DNA of 64,000 nucleotides from Siphonodentalium dalli (lineage: Eukaryota > Mollusca > Scaphopoda > Gadilida > Siphonodentaliidae). Below the pieces are notes generated by a model. That model made no database searches, was not told the DNA's origin, and worked only from the letters and a program-made list of their open reading frames with translations. The position numbers and the translations under genes were made by a program. Shown piece by piece: positions 43,101-56,106 of the stretch (within the stretch, counting starts at the first letter, position 1; each line of letters opens with the position of its first letter). The stretch covers positions 195,290,816-195,354,815 of the forward strand of contig CP136066.1 in NCBI GenBank assembly GCA_032622095.1, given 5' to 3'.

Positions 43101-43640
43101 GTACAGGTGATCCATGGTGTGTCGCGGTGATTACCGGTGATCCATGGTGTGTCGCGGTGATTACCGGTGATCCATGGTGTGTCGCGGTGATTACCGGTGA
43201 TCCATGGTGTGTCGCGGTGATTACCGGTGATAGATGGTGTGTCGCGGTGATTACCGGTGATTCTTGGTGTGTCGCGGTGATTACCGGTGATCCATGGTGT
43301 GTTGCGGTGATTACCGGTGATTCTTGGTGTGTCGCGGTGATTACCGGTGATCCATGGTGTGTCGCGGTGTTTACCGGTGATCCATGGTGTGTCGCGGTGT
43401 TTACCGGTGAACCGTTGTGTGTCGCGGTGATTACCGGTAATCCAAGGTGTGTCGCGGTGATTACCGGTGATACATGGTGTGTCGCGGTGATTACCGGTGA
43501 TACATGGTGTGTCGCGGTGATTACCGGTGATACATGGTGTGTCGCGGTGATTACCGGTAATCCGTGGTGTGTCGCGGTGATTACCGGTAATCCGTGGTGT
43601 GTCGCGGTGATTACCGGTGATACATGGTGTGTCGTGGTGA
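43101..43640. repeat. 30-bp minisatellite, about 18 units
   Basis: Unit GGTGATCCATGGTGTGTCGC then GGTGATTACC. Variation is concentrated at four to six positions (TCCATGG, TTCTTGG, TACATGG, TCCGTGG) and is ordered along the array. Because 30 is divisible by three, both strands stay open for ~200 codons. I do not regard either frame as a gene. Confidence 0.93.
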
Positions 43641-43699
43641 TTCACCGTCGTATATATTGAGGTTTTGGGTGTTAAGCAGATCACCGCGATTCACTCTTC

Positions 43700-46600
43700 C
43701 AATAAAAAAAACCGACACGGTGTTAAGTGTTTTGCTTATCGCACGCTCTTTACGTAATGTATATGAAAAGTAGGGTTTATTCTGACCTTGTCAAAGATGT
43801 CACATGGTCGTATCATGATGACACTCACTTACCAATGTTGTTCCCCTTAAAATGACATTGCACCCACTGACATGCGCGCTGTTTGTTTATCATATTCGCA
43901 TGCATAATTTTATGGGCTTTGAACATTGCCCTTTTGTTATATATAATGCATATTCTGAGGTTTCTGGGCGGAGAGCTCGAAGCGCAGATGGATCATATAT
44001 ATGCTAATCATTCAGCAGTTGCAGCGCAAATCAAACGGATGCGTCACCTCTCTTGTAAAGTACGTCTTGACAAGGCCGTAATAAAACAATATTTGTTTCC
44101 CTTGACCCTACCTACCCACACAAACATTCCTTCTCAATGTGTTATATTGGCCTCACATAATATTGTTTATATTTTTGCTTTCTTGTTTTGTTTTGTTTTA
44201 ATTCAAGATGATACACAAATTCATAGCATTTCGGACTCGTTGGAAACCTGTATTTCTGTAACTACGAGTGGTTTGTTATGTTTATATGAATAGATCAAAT
44301 TTTAGCTGAGATTTTAGTCTCAAATAATTCACAGGTGAACATCACAAAATTCTCGACTAAGTGACTGTTGCAACATATCCTCACAGAAATACGCACATAA
44401 TTGACCTATAATGTGAAATGTACATAAAGTGATTATTTGGTTCTGAAATAAGCAGATAGTGCACTCTTATCCGTGATTTTGTTTTATGGCGCGGGCCACA
44501 GTGAAAACATATGTTAAATAGCGTACACCTGAAAAGTCGTGAATTGGCTGATTTGTGCATGACCGCACATAATCTGCTTAGAATAGCCTCATTATGAGTC
44601 GAAAATATGACTAAAATGTTCGCCTTTTCATCACATTATCGGCTCAAAATGACGCCATTCTAAGCAGATTATCTACCTAAATCGTGTATATTATAAGCAG
44701 ATAATGTGCTTATTTGATGGGCGAACAGGCTGAAATATTCAGAAACGAGGTTGAACATATCACAAACTCTTGTAATTCTACACCACTTTACACAATATGT
44801 ACAACTAAATTGCCGTGTTCACTAACTCCCTACATCTAAATCATCGGTTTCAATAACTCCCCTAGCATTTTATGGATAACTTACAGCTAATTATTGTGTT
44901 CACTAACTCCAAAAAATTCGGCGGATAATATACAGCTAAATCGTCGGGTCCACTTGTAACATGTGTCATTATGGCATATATTATCTTGAAGGGAAAGATC
45001 ACATGATTTTGCGGTGCCAAAGATTAGGTTAGTAATTTGTTCCACATATAACGCCAGTCACAACCTTATTACAGAGTAAAAGTTTCCAATCAGAAACACA
45101 TGCCAACATGATCCATTTACTACTATATGAAAAAACAGATGGACGCCATTTCCAAAATACTTATGATTCTGACATGGTAACTCCGTCAAATATAAGTTCT
45201 CACGAGGATACAACTGGGATATTAAACTTCATGATATTTGTCATTCTTATTGACGTTCTTATTACACCCCGATTGCAATCACAAATCCAGCTGACATGGT
45301 TCCCTGAGAAAACCGTCGCAACTTGCATGGCGGGAAAAAAGCCAGAATCGTTATCGGAAATGTAAGCCCGGTTTTTAAAATGGGCAAGGTCGTTTGTAAA
45401 TGTCGACGTTATGCAATTGAGTCAAATGTTAATTAGAATAATTAGAAGAAACGATTCAAACATATACCATGAGGGAAATAAAAGTGACAATTTAATGTTG
45501 ATATTGAACTAATAGCTTGTGTGTCAGATAAGGTGTCGCGAGACGTGAAATTGATAGCTATTGGCGCTTTTGTTGGTTGGTTTAAGGAGCAAAATGGTTC
45601 TCTGGTCCTGATCTGAATTCTAGAGGTGCTTGCAGCGATAGTTTGTGCATAACGCCGATGTGTGCATAATGTCGAGCGTGGCTCAAACGCATTTAAAAAG
45701 TACCACGGTAGCAAGCTTGTCGCTGTTGCTGCAACATTGTTTTCCGTTTTAGAATCTCGCATTGTATTGTTCAGACCTCGCCGTTGATAGTTATGTCGCT
45801 GGTGTCAGTCACCAAATTCCTCATTTTGTTTGTACTTGACCATACTTCAGGGAAGTTCAATTATTTTTATGCTGTGACACCCACAGTATGGGAGTCGATA
45901 TAGATGTTACTCCATATATAACCATGGTGGGGCTTTCAAACAAAAAACTATCGGCGGGATGCCAGTGTCCGTGTATTATATACACACGTATATTCACAAA
46001 ATATAACCGTACAAAAAATAGGCGTATTTTTCCCTCGTGCATTTATGGATTTTGTGTGTGTCAGTGGTTGGTCGTAACAGGGTGCACGGCGTATTTTGTT
46101 TGGCAGAGTAATCATGTTCTACTAGGGTTGTTAGGTTGACAAAGTGTCTTTTATATCTTGTCGATGTTGGTGTTCGGGTCATGTTTTGTTTGATATATGT
46201 CTGAATTAGATGCATTGTTTATGCTGGTATCTGTGCAACAGGTGAATAAACTGTTCACTTCACCGGTAGTTATATGGAACTTACGCGTACCCCTGTGCCT
46301 ATCACATGGTAGCGTCGTGCAGCCCTATAATGCAATCATTGTTGTCTGATACGTATACAAAATGTTACATCAGAATACAAAGAGCAGACTTGCCGATATG
46401 AAATATGGAGCGTTTTTTGTTTGTGTATATCTCGCATATAAACCATGTGTAAAATGCACAGACTACTGCCTTGTGGGGTTGTCAAATTGGAAATTTCCGG
46501 GAAGTTTGAAGTACCAGTTGGAAAGTTTTGAAATCGGATGCATTTAACTGGTTCAGTGCTGAAAGCCATATTTGGACCCTATGTAAGAGTGCTGGAAGCT

Positions 46601-48240
46601 CAGATCTGGGCTTTGGTGAAGACACTGTATTGCTTGTTTAGTTTAATCATTTAAATAGAGTTTGTCAGGTAATATTTTTGAAAAATTGTTACATGTATAA
46701 TTAAATTGGGACACTGTGAAGTTTGAATGGATGCCGAATGATAAAATTGTCAGAAAAAGTACTTCTATTGCGACAAGTTTGAGAAAAATTACAAATTGTT
46801 TTTCCCAATGGCGTCCGACAACCAAGCCTAATGAGACATCCAGGCTCATAACCACAGCCTAATGAGAAATCCAGGCTCATAACATAATCACCAATGTATA
46901 AATGTGGGGGTAAAATTTTAGAAAAGAGTGCAAATGTAGTAAATACCTACTCCGAGCATAAATGTCAATGATTTTCTGTTTATTGAAATATATATACGCA
47001 TTTCATTATGTGTACATGTATGTAGGATATTTAGCAGTGAACCAGTTAACTGAATCAGCCGCAACCCCGTGAAAGCGCCAGCGATATGTGTATGGTTTGA
47101 AACGTTGCGCCTAACCAGATAGCCACATGTGTCTGAAAACAGCGTAATGCATTTAACATCTATGTTCACACAAGGTACCAAAGAAAGATATTACTAACTT
47201 CAATTTGATATTTGAAGATTACGACTCACTTTAAATTGAGACTGGGTGATTATGTCGTTTTTTGCACTGTGAATCAAACAATATACAGACAAGGGATAGG
47301 AGCTATATGATTGATCAGCAAACACAAAGTCGTCATAGTGTACCACAATGACATTACCCCGCTTGTCGCGGACGGATATCCGGACCTACCCAATTGGTAT
47401 GATGATGATGATGATGATGAGTCTGGATAACGTTAGACTAATGCCCAAGGCGCGGCCGATCATTGACTAATCCCTCCATCATGTAACGCTGTTTCTCGTC
47501 TGTAGTGTCGGGTATAGTGTAGACCGGCCCATAGCAAACGTTGATGAACTGGGGCCGTTACCATAAAACTTCTAGACATGCACTGTTCGAAAACTCATTA
47601 CACAGGCGATATACATAATATGCATTCACAGCACAGGATAAATGGACAAACATTCTGGCAATTTAGTCACATACATGTAGGACTTTCTCGCTGGTTTAGA
47701 CATATTTATTCGACATATATGCATTTAAATACATACATTCGCAACGGGATCGAAGAACAATTGCGGGCCACTTATATGCTACTTCTCTCTATGTCACTAA
47801 ACACTCACGTGAAAACAATGGACATGGCATTAAAAAATTATATATGCCATTTACGTGTATAGTGAATAGGTTCTTGTTATATGAATCGAAAGTATCTGGT
47901 TGCGCTAAAATATACTGTGGTCATCATTAAAGGATTACACGGGTGTACTTTTCTCAGTCACTATCGATGTCCGCCCACGTAGCCGAAACGATCCACGTGA
48001 TAGGTCGCCCATAACCGAAGTTATACTGATGCATGAGATTGAACATCCCTTCACGGACTATGCTTTTTCATTCCGATTGCATGGTTACTAAGTCGACAAA
48101 TGCGCCCACATGGTCACCTTCAGAAATGAAAACAATGCAGGCCCTGGGAAGTGACATCTTGCAGGAATTCATACGATTGAAAAATGACTGAAATGGATTT
48201 TCATGTTGACTGACAGCCGCCCCCCCCCCCCCCAATCCGC
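43700..48240. other. No supported gene
   Basis: Holds an inverted repeat at 44570-44672 (ATAATCTGCTTAGAAT and complement), a GATGAT microsatellite at 47400-47420 and a CCCCCCCCCC run near 48221. A frame at 43883-44293 starts with a hydrophobic run but has no other sign of being a gene. Confidence 0.5.
44570..44672. repeat. Imperfect inverted repeat
   Basis: ATAATCTGCTTAGAAT at the left pairs with ATTCTAAGCAGATTAT at the right, with partial pairing inside. Confidence 0.65.
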
Positions 48241-48254
48241 TCCTGTGCACCTAC

Positions 48255-48345
48255 TTACCGGTGGCCCAATCGGTAAGCACATGGCACAATAATGGGCGCT
48301 ATAATCCGTTCAGAGATGACGATGCTGATTCGATTCCTGATAAAT
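48255..48345 (+). mobile_element. tRNA-derived SINE head
   Basis: A box-like TGGCCCAATCGGTAAGC (48262) and B box-like TGATTCGATTCC (48326) about 60 bases apart, as in pol III promoters. It does not fold as an intact tRNA. Confidence 0.5.
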
Positions 48346-49654
48346 GCTATATTATTGTAGATTGTATAACATGAGCTGCCTGTATAGCACCCACCTGTCT
48401 GACGAAGTTGATGGATTTCCATTTTGATCTTGGATTTCGAAAAAGCATACTGTACACCGAATCCTACATATCGTGGTTCATTCTGACCGCAACATTCTCT
48501 GAAAATATATTTGGTAAATCTATTGACAATTTTAAATTAGTCAAACTTTATTGCTAATTTTCAGTTTTCAGGCAAATAGAAAACAATTAATTGCATTCAA
48601 CCTCAATCGGAAACCCGTATCACACATACCCCCACCCGCATGATTACCAGTTAACAGAGGGGGCGATCATGCGTACCAGTTAAGAAAATATTGATTATAG
48701 ATATAAATATACTTAGTGATTGTACAATAATATCATATTTTTCACACATTTGTGGTATATCCATAAGTTCAACAGGTATTAGACTTAATCACATCAAAAT
48801 TTGTCATTTGGGCTGGAACATTATCAACATTTGTGTAATTGTGTGCCATAAAAGCTGCGTACCAACCAGTTTGTTGAATCCTGAATACCGGTTACATCAC
48901 ACCCTCACACACAAATAAACTGATGGCATATATACAGCATACAATACAATTTAACTTTAGATGGCTTATTTGAAGTCGTTAGTTTTACTCAAGTAATCCC
49001 GTCCATCAAACGGTGATCGTGCGGACATGTCGACGTAATACCTCAGAATCGGCGTGCGACATAAGAAGTTAAGAACGCCTTAATCCTCCATCCGATATAT
49101 ACCAGTTTGTGTGAAATTAGAGTACGGGATCGAATAAAGTGACACGGATAGAAAATAATGCAATCGCAACCATGAAATGACTGTCACAATGGCCGCAACT
49201 TCAAGCAATGCAACGACAAAAGCATCATATTGGATAACCACCTTGAAGCGAAAATACGCATTGGTAATTTACAAGTGTGTTGTGAAATATCTTTAATGGT
49301 ACACATGTCATTGAATCTATCTATGTTTACGTTTCATGTTAGAACGTCTGAAGTATACACATGCAGTTGTAAATAAATAAATACTTCTTTATTGGTGGGA
49401 CGGATTAATCGCGATATACAAAATGACAATCGCTCCGATCCGACAAGGTGAGCCACTACTTATAATCCATTGTAAGAATCGTGTTTTCTGATGCTATTTT
49501 GGACATACAATTTATGAGAATACGTGTAACACTTTGAGCAAGCGAATTCTTTATTCCCACCAAATATCCACATCATGCAGAGGGTTTCACGTCACTTTAA
49601 CCAGGGCAACGTCGGGTAACACTGCTAGTAGTTTATATTTAATCATATTTTAAG

Positions 49655-49935
49655 TCACGATACATTACCATTTTGTGACTTTAGTAACTAAACCACTATA
49701 CTTCACAAATATGTTGCTTAGTTATAGTAGGAACATTTTGTTTGGCGGGTGGCTGCATGTGTCAGGATAAAATATGGTTTCCATGGAACGGCATACAATA
49801 TTTTGAGAAAAGTTGAAAAAGCCCACTGTGGAAACCCAAATGAGCCTTATATTAATCAAATACAAAAGTCACAATCCAAATCCGAATTAAGCGACCATCA
49901 GTTCATGCACCAATGCCACTATGATCTAGGTTGGC
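49655..49935. repeat. Dispersed repeat family C, copy 1
   Basis: Contains TTTTGTGACTTTAGTAACTAA, ATATGGTTTCCATGG and AAAAGCCCACTGT. In inverted order the same blocks occur at 62745-62945, and partly at 63285-63365. Confidence 0.7.
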
Positions 49936-50094
49936 CATGGGCCGACTGTCGTATGACATGAGCAGGTGTCTTAATGTATTGCATGGACCCAGTCCCTTAT
50001 ACGTGATATATCTACACCATAGACCCAGAAAAGTTTGTTGGCGATGGTGTGGGAAGAAAAATACATTTAACAGTAATTACTGGTTATGGTTAAA

Positions 50095-50450
50095 GACACG
50101 GTTGGCCTTGGCGGTGGGTATCCTGTGAAAATATCTCCACCCGTCAAAAACCGCCACAAACAGAAAGAACATCAAAATGTAGATAGACTTTGTCCGTATA
50201 CAAATAAGAAATATCGCATAAACAGTATGTTATGGTCATATGTTTGACCATTGTTATGTAAACAAAAGCGTAAAAAGTTACTTTTCTGGTGTTTGTTTAT
50301 ATTATGATGGTAAACATAAAGAGCGTTCTTTGTTGGTGAATTCCTGATATGGAACGAATAAAGAGCGTTTATGCCATTTTGTGTGTGATTAGCCAGCAGC
50401 ATTGTGCTGTCTTCTGTAACACAATCAGGCTCTTGCTTAGGTAAAATATA
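50095..50450. repeat. Dispersed repeat family A, copy 2
   Basis: Aligns with 33940-34330 in the same orientation; carries AAACATAAAGAGCGTTCTT and GAATAAAGAGCGTTTATG. Confidence 0.75.
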
Positions 50451-52545
50451 GTAAATCTTTATGATAACATGCTGTTTACGCGATGGTCATGGTATATATG
50501 AACGAAACTGTATGCGTTTTAATGTTTTTCTGTTTACGGTATTTGGAACAAATATGAATATTTTCGACAATTAAAGCCGCACGTGCCTTTAAGGGTATAC
50601 GTTCATATACACTCGCAAATTTTCCATGCATTCCTTGCAGGCATTTCGCATGTATCGCGCACCATAGTTGTTGTTTTTGGTGTTTGAACCAGACGCATTA
50701 TATACCATTAGTGGACCACAAGCTGCTGAGACATTGTTGAGACCACTGGGAACTAATAGTGCAATAATTTTCTCAAATGTGAGGCTACTTTAATCCCATA
50801 ATAAGGTAAGCTTGGTGCTTGTTTGATATGAAACAGATTTCACGGAACTTACCCATAATCTGACTCTGATAACAGGTAATTAGTCTGATGACTGTTGCCT
50901 TTTTTGAAACTATAATTATTAATATACCCCAAGCTGCATTATTGCCACCACTGTGATTTATTACAGTGTAGTTCAATAATTTTTGACATATTTATCAGTG
51001 TCAGCGCGATGTAAGATGAAAACAGATTTCAAACCCCGGAACTTATCCATACTCTGGCAACAAGCAGTTTGGCTGATTCGCTGCTCATTCGATATCTGCT
51101 ACTCATGGTATATCCATGTTTGCCAACGCTAAAACTCATACCGGCGCGTCCATTGTAAATAGCACCATCACGTCGTGTAATATACGCACCACAAAATGTC
51201 CCTTTTAGTTGAGACCCCCCCCCCTATAGCTCTTAGTAGCGGAAGTCTCCCTCACATCGCTATATTTAAGTTAGACGGCTAAATATATGGACAGCCATTT
51301 GATCAAAGCATACATCACATGAAAATCAATAGGTGTTTACTAATTAACTAGTAGTAAATTCACTAGTCTACTCAGAACAGTGCTCGAACAACTTCATGTC
51401 AACGGCATCTAGAGTAAACACATGTGAGCGGTTGACTCGATTACGCAAATCCTGAGTATATTACGCTCGTCATGTAGCGACAAATATTGAACTTAAATTA
51501 CAATGATAAATATTTGAAAGAAATCAGGGTGGGTACCACATTGGTAGTTCAGCACGTATTCTTTGCGTTGTACAACATAAATAATTCAAAAGGTGTCACT
51601 CAGATTTCTTCGATAGAGTTCTCTCTAACGACATTACATTAAACGCCATCTAGCGACGTCTATTAATTTTGCGCACAAACCATATCAAGTAGCAAACTCC
51701 ATACAGCGACCCTCTACATTATCACTGCGAAATAGCACTGCCATAAGGACATTTTTTGGTAACAATTTCTTACGTGTTTTTAGTTCTTATGTTTTAGGGT
51801 TACAATTGTCTATGTCTGGCTCAGTTCACATTGTTCGTATCAATACCGAAAAAATACCAAAAGAATTAGCATTATTGCAAACTTTTGGTGTCAAAATAAA
51901 GATAATAAGTGACTAAATATAGTTCCGACGATTTACTGCGCTAAAAATAGACTTCCATAACCCGTGTTTTTGCAAATTAATGGCGACATTCAATTCCATG
52001 AACTTTATATCTGCGTATCAACATTATAAAGATTTAATCGGAGTTAAACATGATTTGAATTCTCGACTCGAATGAAATCAGATTAGACCGCTTCATCAAA
52101 AGCATGTTTGGTTTTAGTGTGTCTTTACACACATATATCTGATCAATGACAATGTTTATTAAATTGTGATGATGAGCTGCAAATTTCTCTAGAATGTGTG
52201 ACTGGAAGTGTAGATAATTAGATTTTATTTTATTTTCACTAGACTGGAGACAGTCACAGCGTGACAGTTGAGCAGATGCTAGCTGGCGCCGGTAAATTAA
52301 TAACTCGAATCTGTCAACAATAGACTAATGGATTATTTCTATGGTATGTACATGTATTTACTATTTATCTTATACAATTCCTCGAGTCAAAATATTATAG
52401 TATGCCGTCGGCTTTGTGGATATGATTTCAGTGGGTCTGCACCCGGCCATGTCCATGTTTATTTACATCCCATGCCATTCGAGTCACGTTAAAATTAAAC
52501 TATTTTTATTTTAAATAATGCGGTGTGAATTTGTGTCATTTCGAA
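50451..52545. other. No supported gene
   Basis: AT-rich sequence without a recognisable frame; a possible diverged MITE end at about 50590-50670 and a short C-run at 51218. Confidence 0.5.
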
Positions 52546-52549
52546 TGTG

Positions 52550-52930
52550 TCAGTGGCCGAGTGGATAGCGCGTACTGGTCTCTCGTGCTAAAGTAAAGGT
52601 CCGGGATCGATTCTCGGTCGGGTATTCTGACAAAAATCCAAACTTGGCCAGATTACCACTGTGTATGACTGAAAAGTCTCATTCGTGACCACACAATATA
52701 TATCCGAATACAAAACTGATTTCCCTTCACGGCGACATCATGTCCAGGTATGTTGTCGTGAGTGCGGTATTATTGTGCTTAAGCGCTATAAGAGATTCCT
52801 GAATTCCTTAAGCACAATTAAATATTTCCTTATTGCGCTTATGCGCAATTGGAGCTTTCCGTATTGCGCTTTGATTATTGCGCTTTTAAAAGCTCAATTA
52901 TTTATTAAATGTCAATTTGGCTTCCCATAG
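52550..52930 (+). mobile_element. tRNA-derived SINE
   Basis: Head resembles a tRNA gene: A box TGGCCGAGTGGATAGCG (52554) and B box GGATCGATTCTC (52604). The body follows with TTAAGCGCTATAAGAG and repeated ATTGCGCTT motifs. Tail boundary uncertain. Confidence 0.65.
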
Positions 52931-54923
52931 ATCTCACGCAGTCAATCATTAAATGTTATTTTTTAACATTTTGAATTACATGTACAATTAAAAAAAATAT
53001 ATATACTGAATTGTATTGTAACTATTGTTATTGTCTTTGTTCCCCATACAGCATGTGCAGTTGTGCACATATTTTATGATAGACTAGTTAATACTATTAG
53101 TACTCGTATTAGTTAATACCGCACTACTGTCAATATTCTAACATGTTTAGTTACAAGATCATAATGTTAATTTTTATTACTATTTGATGTGTACATGTAC
53201 TGTACTTTACATCAGTCATCAATTCAAAAACTGATCTTTTTATGTGTTGAATTTAGTTTAAACTTTAAAAAAAGCCTGGTTGAATATATACCATATGGTG
53301 GGTCGTTCCCACCCTCAAGCTGCTGATGTCATTGAGACATTCAATATTATTTTGCTATTTTGCATCCGAAGAGGTAGACTGCTTGATACCTCATGGTAGA
53401 TACATTCACTCCAGGCATTCAACCTTTTGGATCTAAACTTTGACACTTTAGCCAAACACACTATTTTCATATCAGTGATGATTGATGACACATCATTTCT
53501 TACTGTAGTGTATGAGGACCGGATACATGTAGCTTAAATTAAAGACATTAAAAAGCCTGTCGAATATCGTTTGTGATGACATAAATATAAATTTATTTAA
53601 CTTTCAGGGAAACATGTTAGCTACTCAGAGAAATAAGCTACGTAAAAGTTAAAGGGCATATGTCAACATGACCGACATTCATGGCATTTAGCAGATTGCT
53701 GCATCCAGTAGAATGGTACTATTATAGTATCACACTGTATTCATGAGTGAGCCACTTAACGGGGCAGCACATACTGCGTGCTAAAACTATAGTTTAAACA
53801 GTTTATATTTTGGCATATATCTACACGTACATGTACATCTAAGTTATAAATTTATCTATCCTATTTAAAAAAATGAATGAGCTACATGTATAACACCAGC
53901 TACAAGTACCTATCACATTAATTTTCAGTTGTCCATGTCATATAACAAATAAGCATAACAGGTACATGTAGATATCATTTCATCATTCATTTGTAAGACA
54001 GTTTCTCTAACTGGGACCCACTTATAATTCCATGCAAGACTATAAATATTTTAGCAAATTATTTAATATTAAGAAGTCCATGCCCATGGTACCATATTCT
54101 GGCATTAATTATACGGTACAAGTAAGTGTTGGAAGTGGGTTAAGAAGGGGCAACTTGATGCACTGGAGAATATTTTTATATTCCATATACTCTGACAAAT
54201 TTTTCAAGAAACTGGATTTGAATTCATAATTTGATGACACTCTGTTGAGACACTTCTGACAGATGGAAGCAGTCGCCTGTAATTTCTGAACAGATGCCCC
54301 GAACAAAGATGTTAATTTCGTCGCACGTCTTCTTTGATACATTTAGTTTTGTTCAACTTAAAACATCGTGATTTCTCCGATGTCAAGACAGTGGCATTTT
54401 GACTGGAATTCCCAAGTCTAAACATAGAGGTATCCGTCCGCATAGTTAAAAAAGTTACCATCCTTATGGCAGTGGTATATCAGCGTAGCGATGGGAGATA
54501 TCTCTGCCTGGAGTTTTATCAAATAGTTCTTCTCTATTTAAAAATAATGTCCGATAGAGTTCTTCCCCATTGATTAATATTGGCAGAGGTGTCTATTCAT
54601 TTAGAAAGACGGATATTGATTTTTAAATGACTTATGGTAAGTTGGAACTAACATATTTGCTGTATTTCGACCTTTATTATTTTCGTTTGACGTCTATTAA
54701 TTTTAAATGACTTTTGTTAAGTTGGAATTGACTTACTGAGTGTTATTCGACATTTTTAAATTTCAAATGAGTCGATGTGACTTCTATTAAGTTGGAATTT
54801 ACTTATTGGTTATTTAGTAAACGCATATTGATTTGATAATAATAAAAACTTTTATTTGACGTATTATTTTTACCAATTAGCCGACCATATAAATCACTTG
54901 AAAATATAGTTCAAGGACATATA
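52931..54923. other. No supported gene
   Basis: AT-rich. Near 54620-54830 three imperfect ~85-bp units share ATGACTTxTxxTAAGTTGGAA. This is the left flank of the Ngaro-like element. Confidence 0.5.
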
Positions 54924-55145
54924 AAATTTATTTAATGAAGTGCAACCACGATTGAGATTTGGCATGATAGGGGTTTATAGATGTACGCTCCGTCGGTCAG
55001 ATTGATCAGGTCAGATCAATCAGTGTACAGCGAGTATCAGCTCAGAAACTATTCATCGCATGATTCACGGATCTAATCAATCACCCGAATACACATGCAT
55101 GGCCAAGACAGTATAGTCTTGCCATTCTACGCTCGGGTTAAAGCC
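54924..55145 (+). repeat. Ngaro-like repeat A1
   Basis: Left split direct repeat, from AAATTTATTTAATGAAG to GCTCGGGTTAAAGCC; repeated at 60194-60415. Confidence 0.92.
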
Positions 55146-55173
55146 GGTCCGGTTGACTTTGTAAATTCTCAGT

Positions 55174-56106
55174 ATGTCGAGTGTCAGCGATTGTTCAGAA
55201 CCGAATGAACATGGTCGTTCTCCTGTTCGCCTGGTACCAGGTTCTCCTCTCAGATCTCCCTCTCCAAGACGATCAGACCGTGGGCGTTCACCTGTTCGAT
55301 CACCAAGGCTTCAGCAACGTCGACACAGATCGCCAAGCAGGGTTTGCCCGAGAAATGCCATCACCGCTGAGCAGTCCGAAGATTTGGTGTACGGGGCTTT
55401 TGGATTGTTCAAATCCTACATGGATAAAAAGTTGTCTTCCTTCAAAGACGAAGTATCTGAAGTTAGTGAGGAATCCCGACGCAAACTTAAGCGTAAACGT
55501 CGTGAGGAGGAAATTCCTTTCTGTTATGCTGGCAATAAGGATCAGTTTGGCTTCAATTCGGAGCTTTTGGACTCATTGGACAGTTTGGACCATTATGTTT
55601 CCAGGAGGAAAATTCCCAAAATTGCGGAGGTCGCTGGTGAGTTACGTGCGTTGGTTAAACAACGGAATAAACGGATATGCATAGCGGATCGTTCGAATGC
55701 AGTTTGGAAGACTGTTCAGTATTATGATCAGAGTGATTTACCTGCCAACGCGGAGGACTCTGACAGAATAGACGCCGCGGAACAAGCAGCGTTAAAAGCT
55801 AGAACGCTCTTTAAGCCACAGGGAAACCGGGGACGCATGGTGTCCAGCACGCAGGGTGATGTCTACACTTCTGTTCCGGCCGGGCCTCCGTCTTTTGTTC
55901 GGCGTGCCAATAATGAATTATACAGAGGCCAAGGGCAGATCGGTGGTTCCTACAAGAACTTCCACCAGAGACAGCCACGGTCATCAGATCAGTGCCGAGC
56001 GTGTCTTGGTTTCGGCCATTGGAGGGCGGGATGCCCACTCCATGCAGCGGGACGGGCAGGTTACAATACAAGCGGGACCCAAGAACCCGCTCAGCAAAAA
56101 ATGTAG
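55174..56106 (+). CDS. Gag-like protein with zinc knuckle
   Basis: 310 residues. The N-terminus is an Arg/Ser/Pro-rich region (RSPVRSPR-type repeats), the middle is helical and acidic/basic, and residues ~274-287 form a C-x2-C-x4-H-x4-C zinc knuckle (CRACLGFGHWRAGC). It would bind element RNA. It starts 28 bases after repeat A1, at the first long-frame ATG. It overlaps the RT frame by about 250 bases in the +1 frame. Confidence 0.88.
   Translation: MSSVSDCSEPNEHGRSPVRLVPGSPLRSPSPRRSDRGRSPVRSPRLQQRRHRSPSRVCPRNAITAEQSEDLVYGAFGLFKSYMDKKLSSFKDEVSEVSEESRRKLKRKRREEEIPFCYAGNKDQFGFNSELLDSLDSLDHYVSRRKIPKIAEVAGELRALVKQRNKRICIADRSNAVWKTVQYYDQSDLPANAEDSDRIDAAEQAALKARTLFKPQGNRGRMVSSTQGDVYTSVPAGPPSFVRRANNELYRGQGQIGGSYKNFHQRQPRSSDQCRACLGFGHWRAGCPLHAAGRAGYNTSGTQEPAQQKM

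Noticed and set aside
43049-43660. 203-codon frame of GDPWCVAVIT repeats and its minus-strand partner
   Set aside because: Openness follows from a 30-bp unit without stops; no start context, signal peptide or flanking exons.
43883-44293. 136-codon frame with a hydrophobic N-terminus
   Set aside because: Second hydrophobic run is encoded by T-rich sequence; no promoter, splice sites or family features.
52550-52625. Functional tRNA gene
   Set aside because: A and B boxes are present but arms do not pair as an intact tRNA and SINE body follows; called a SINE.
54290-54360. Left boundary of the Ngaro-like element further left
   Set aside because: Similarity to repeat A2 begins only at 54924; sequence to the left has no counterpart at the right end.
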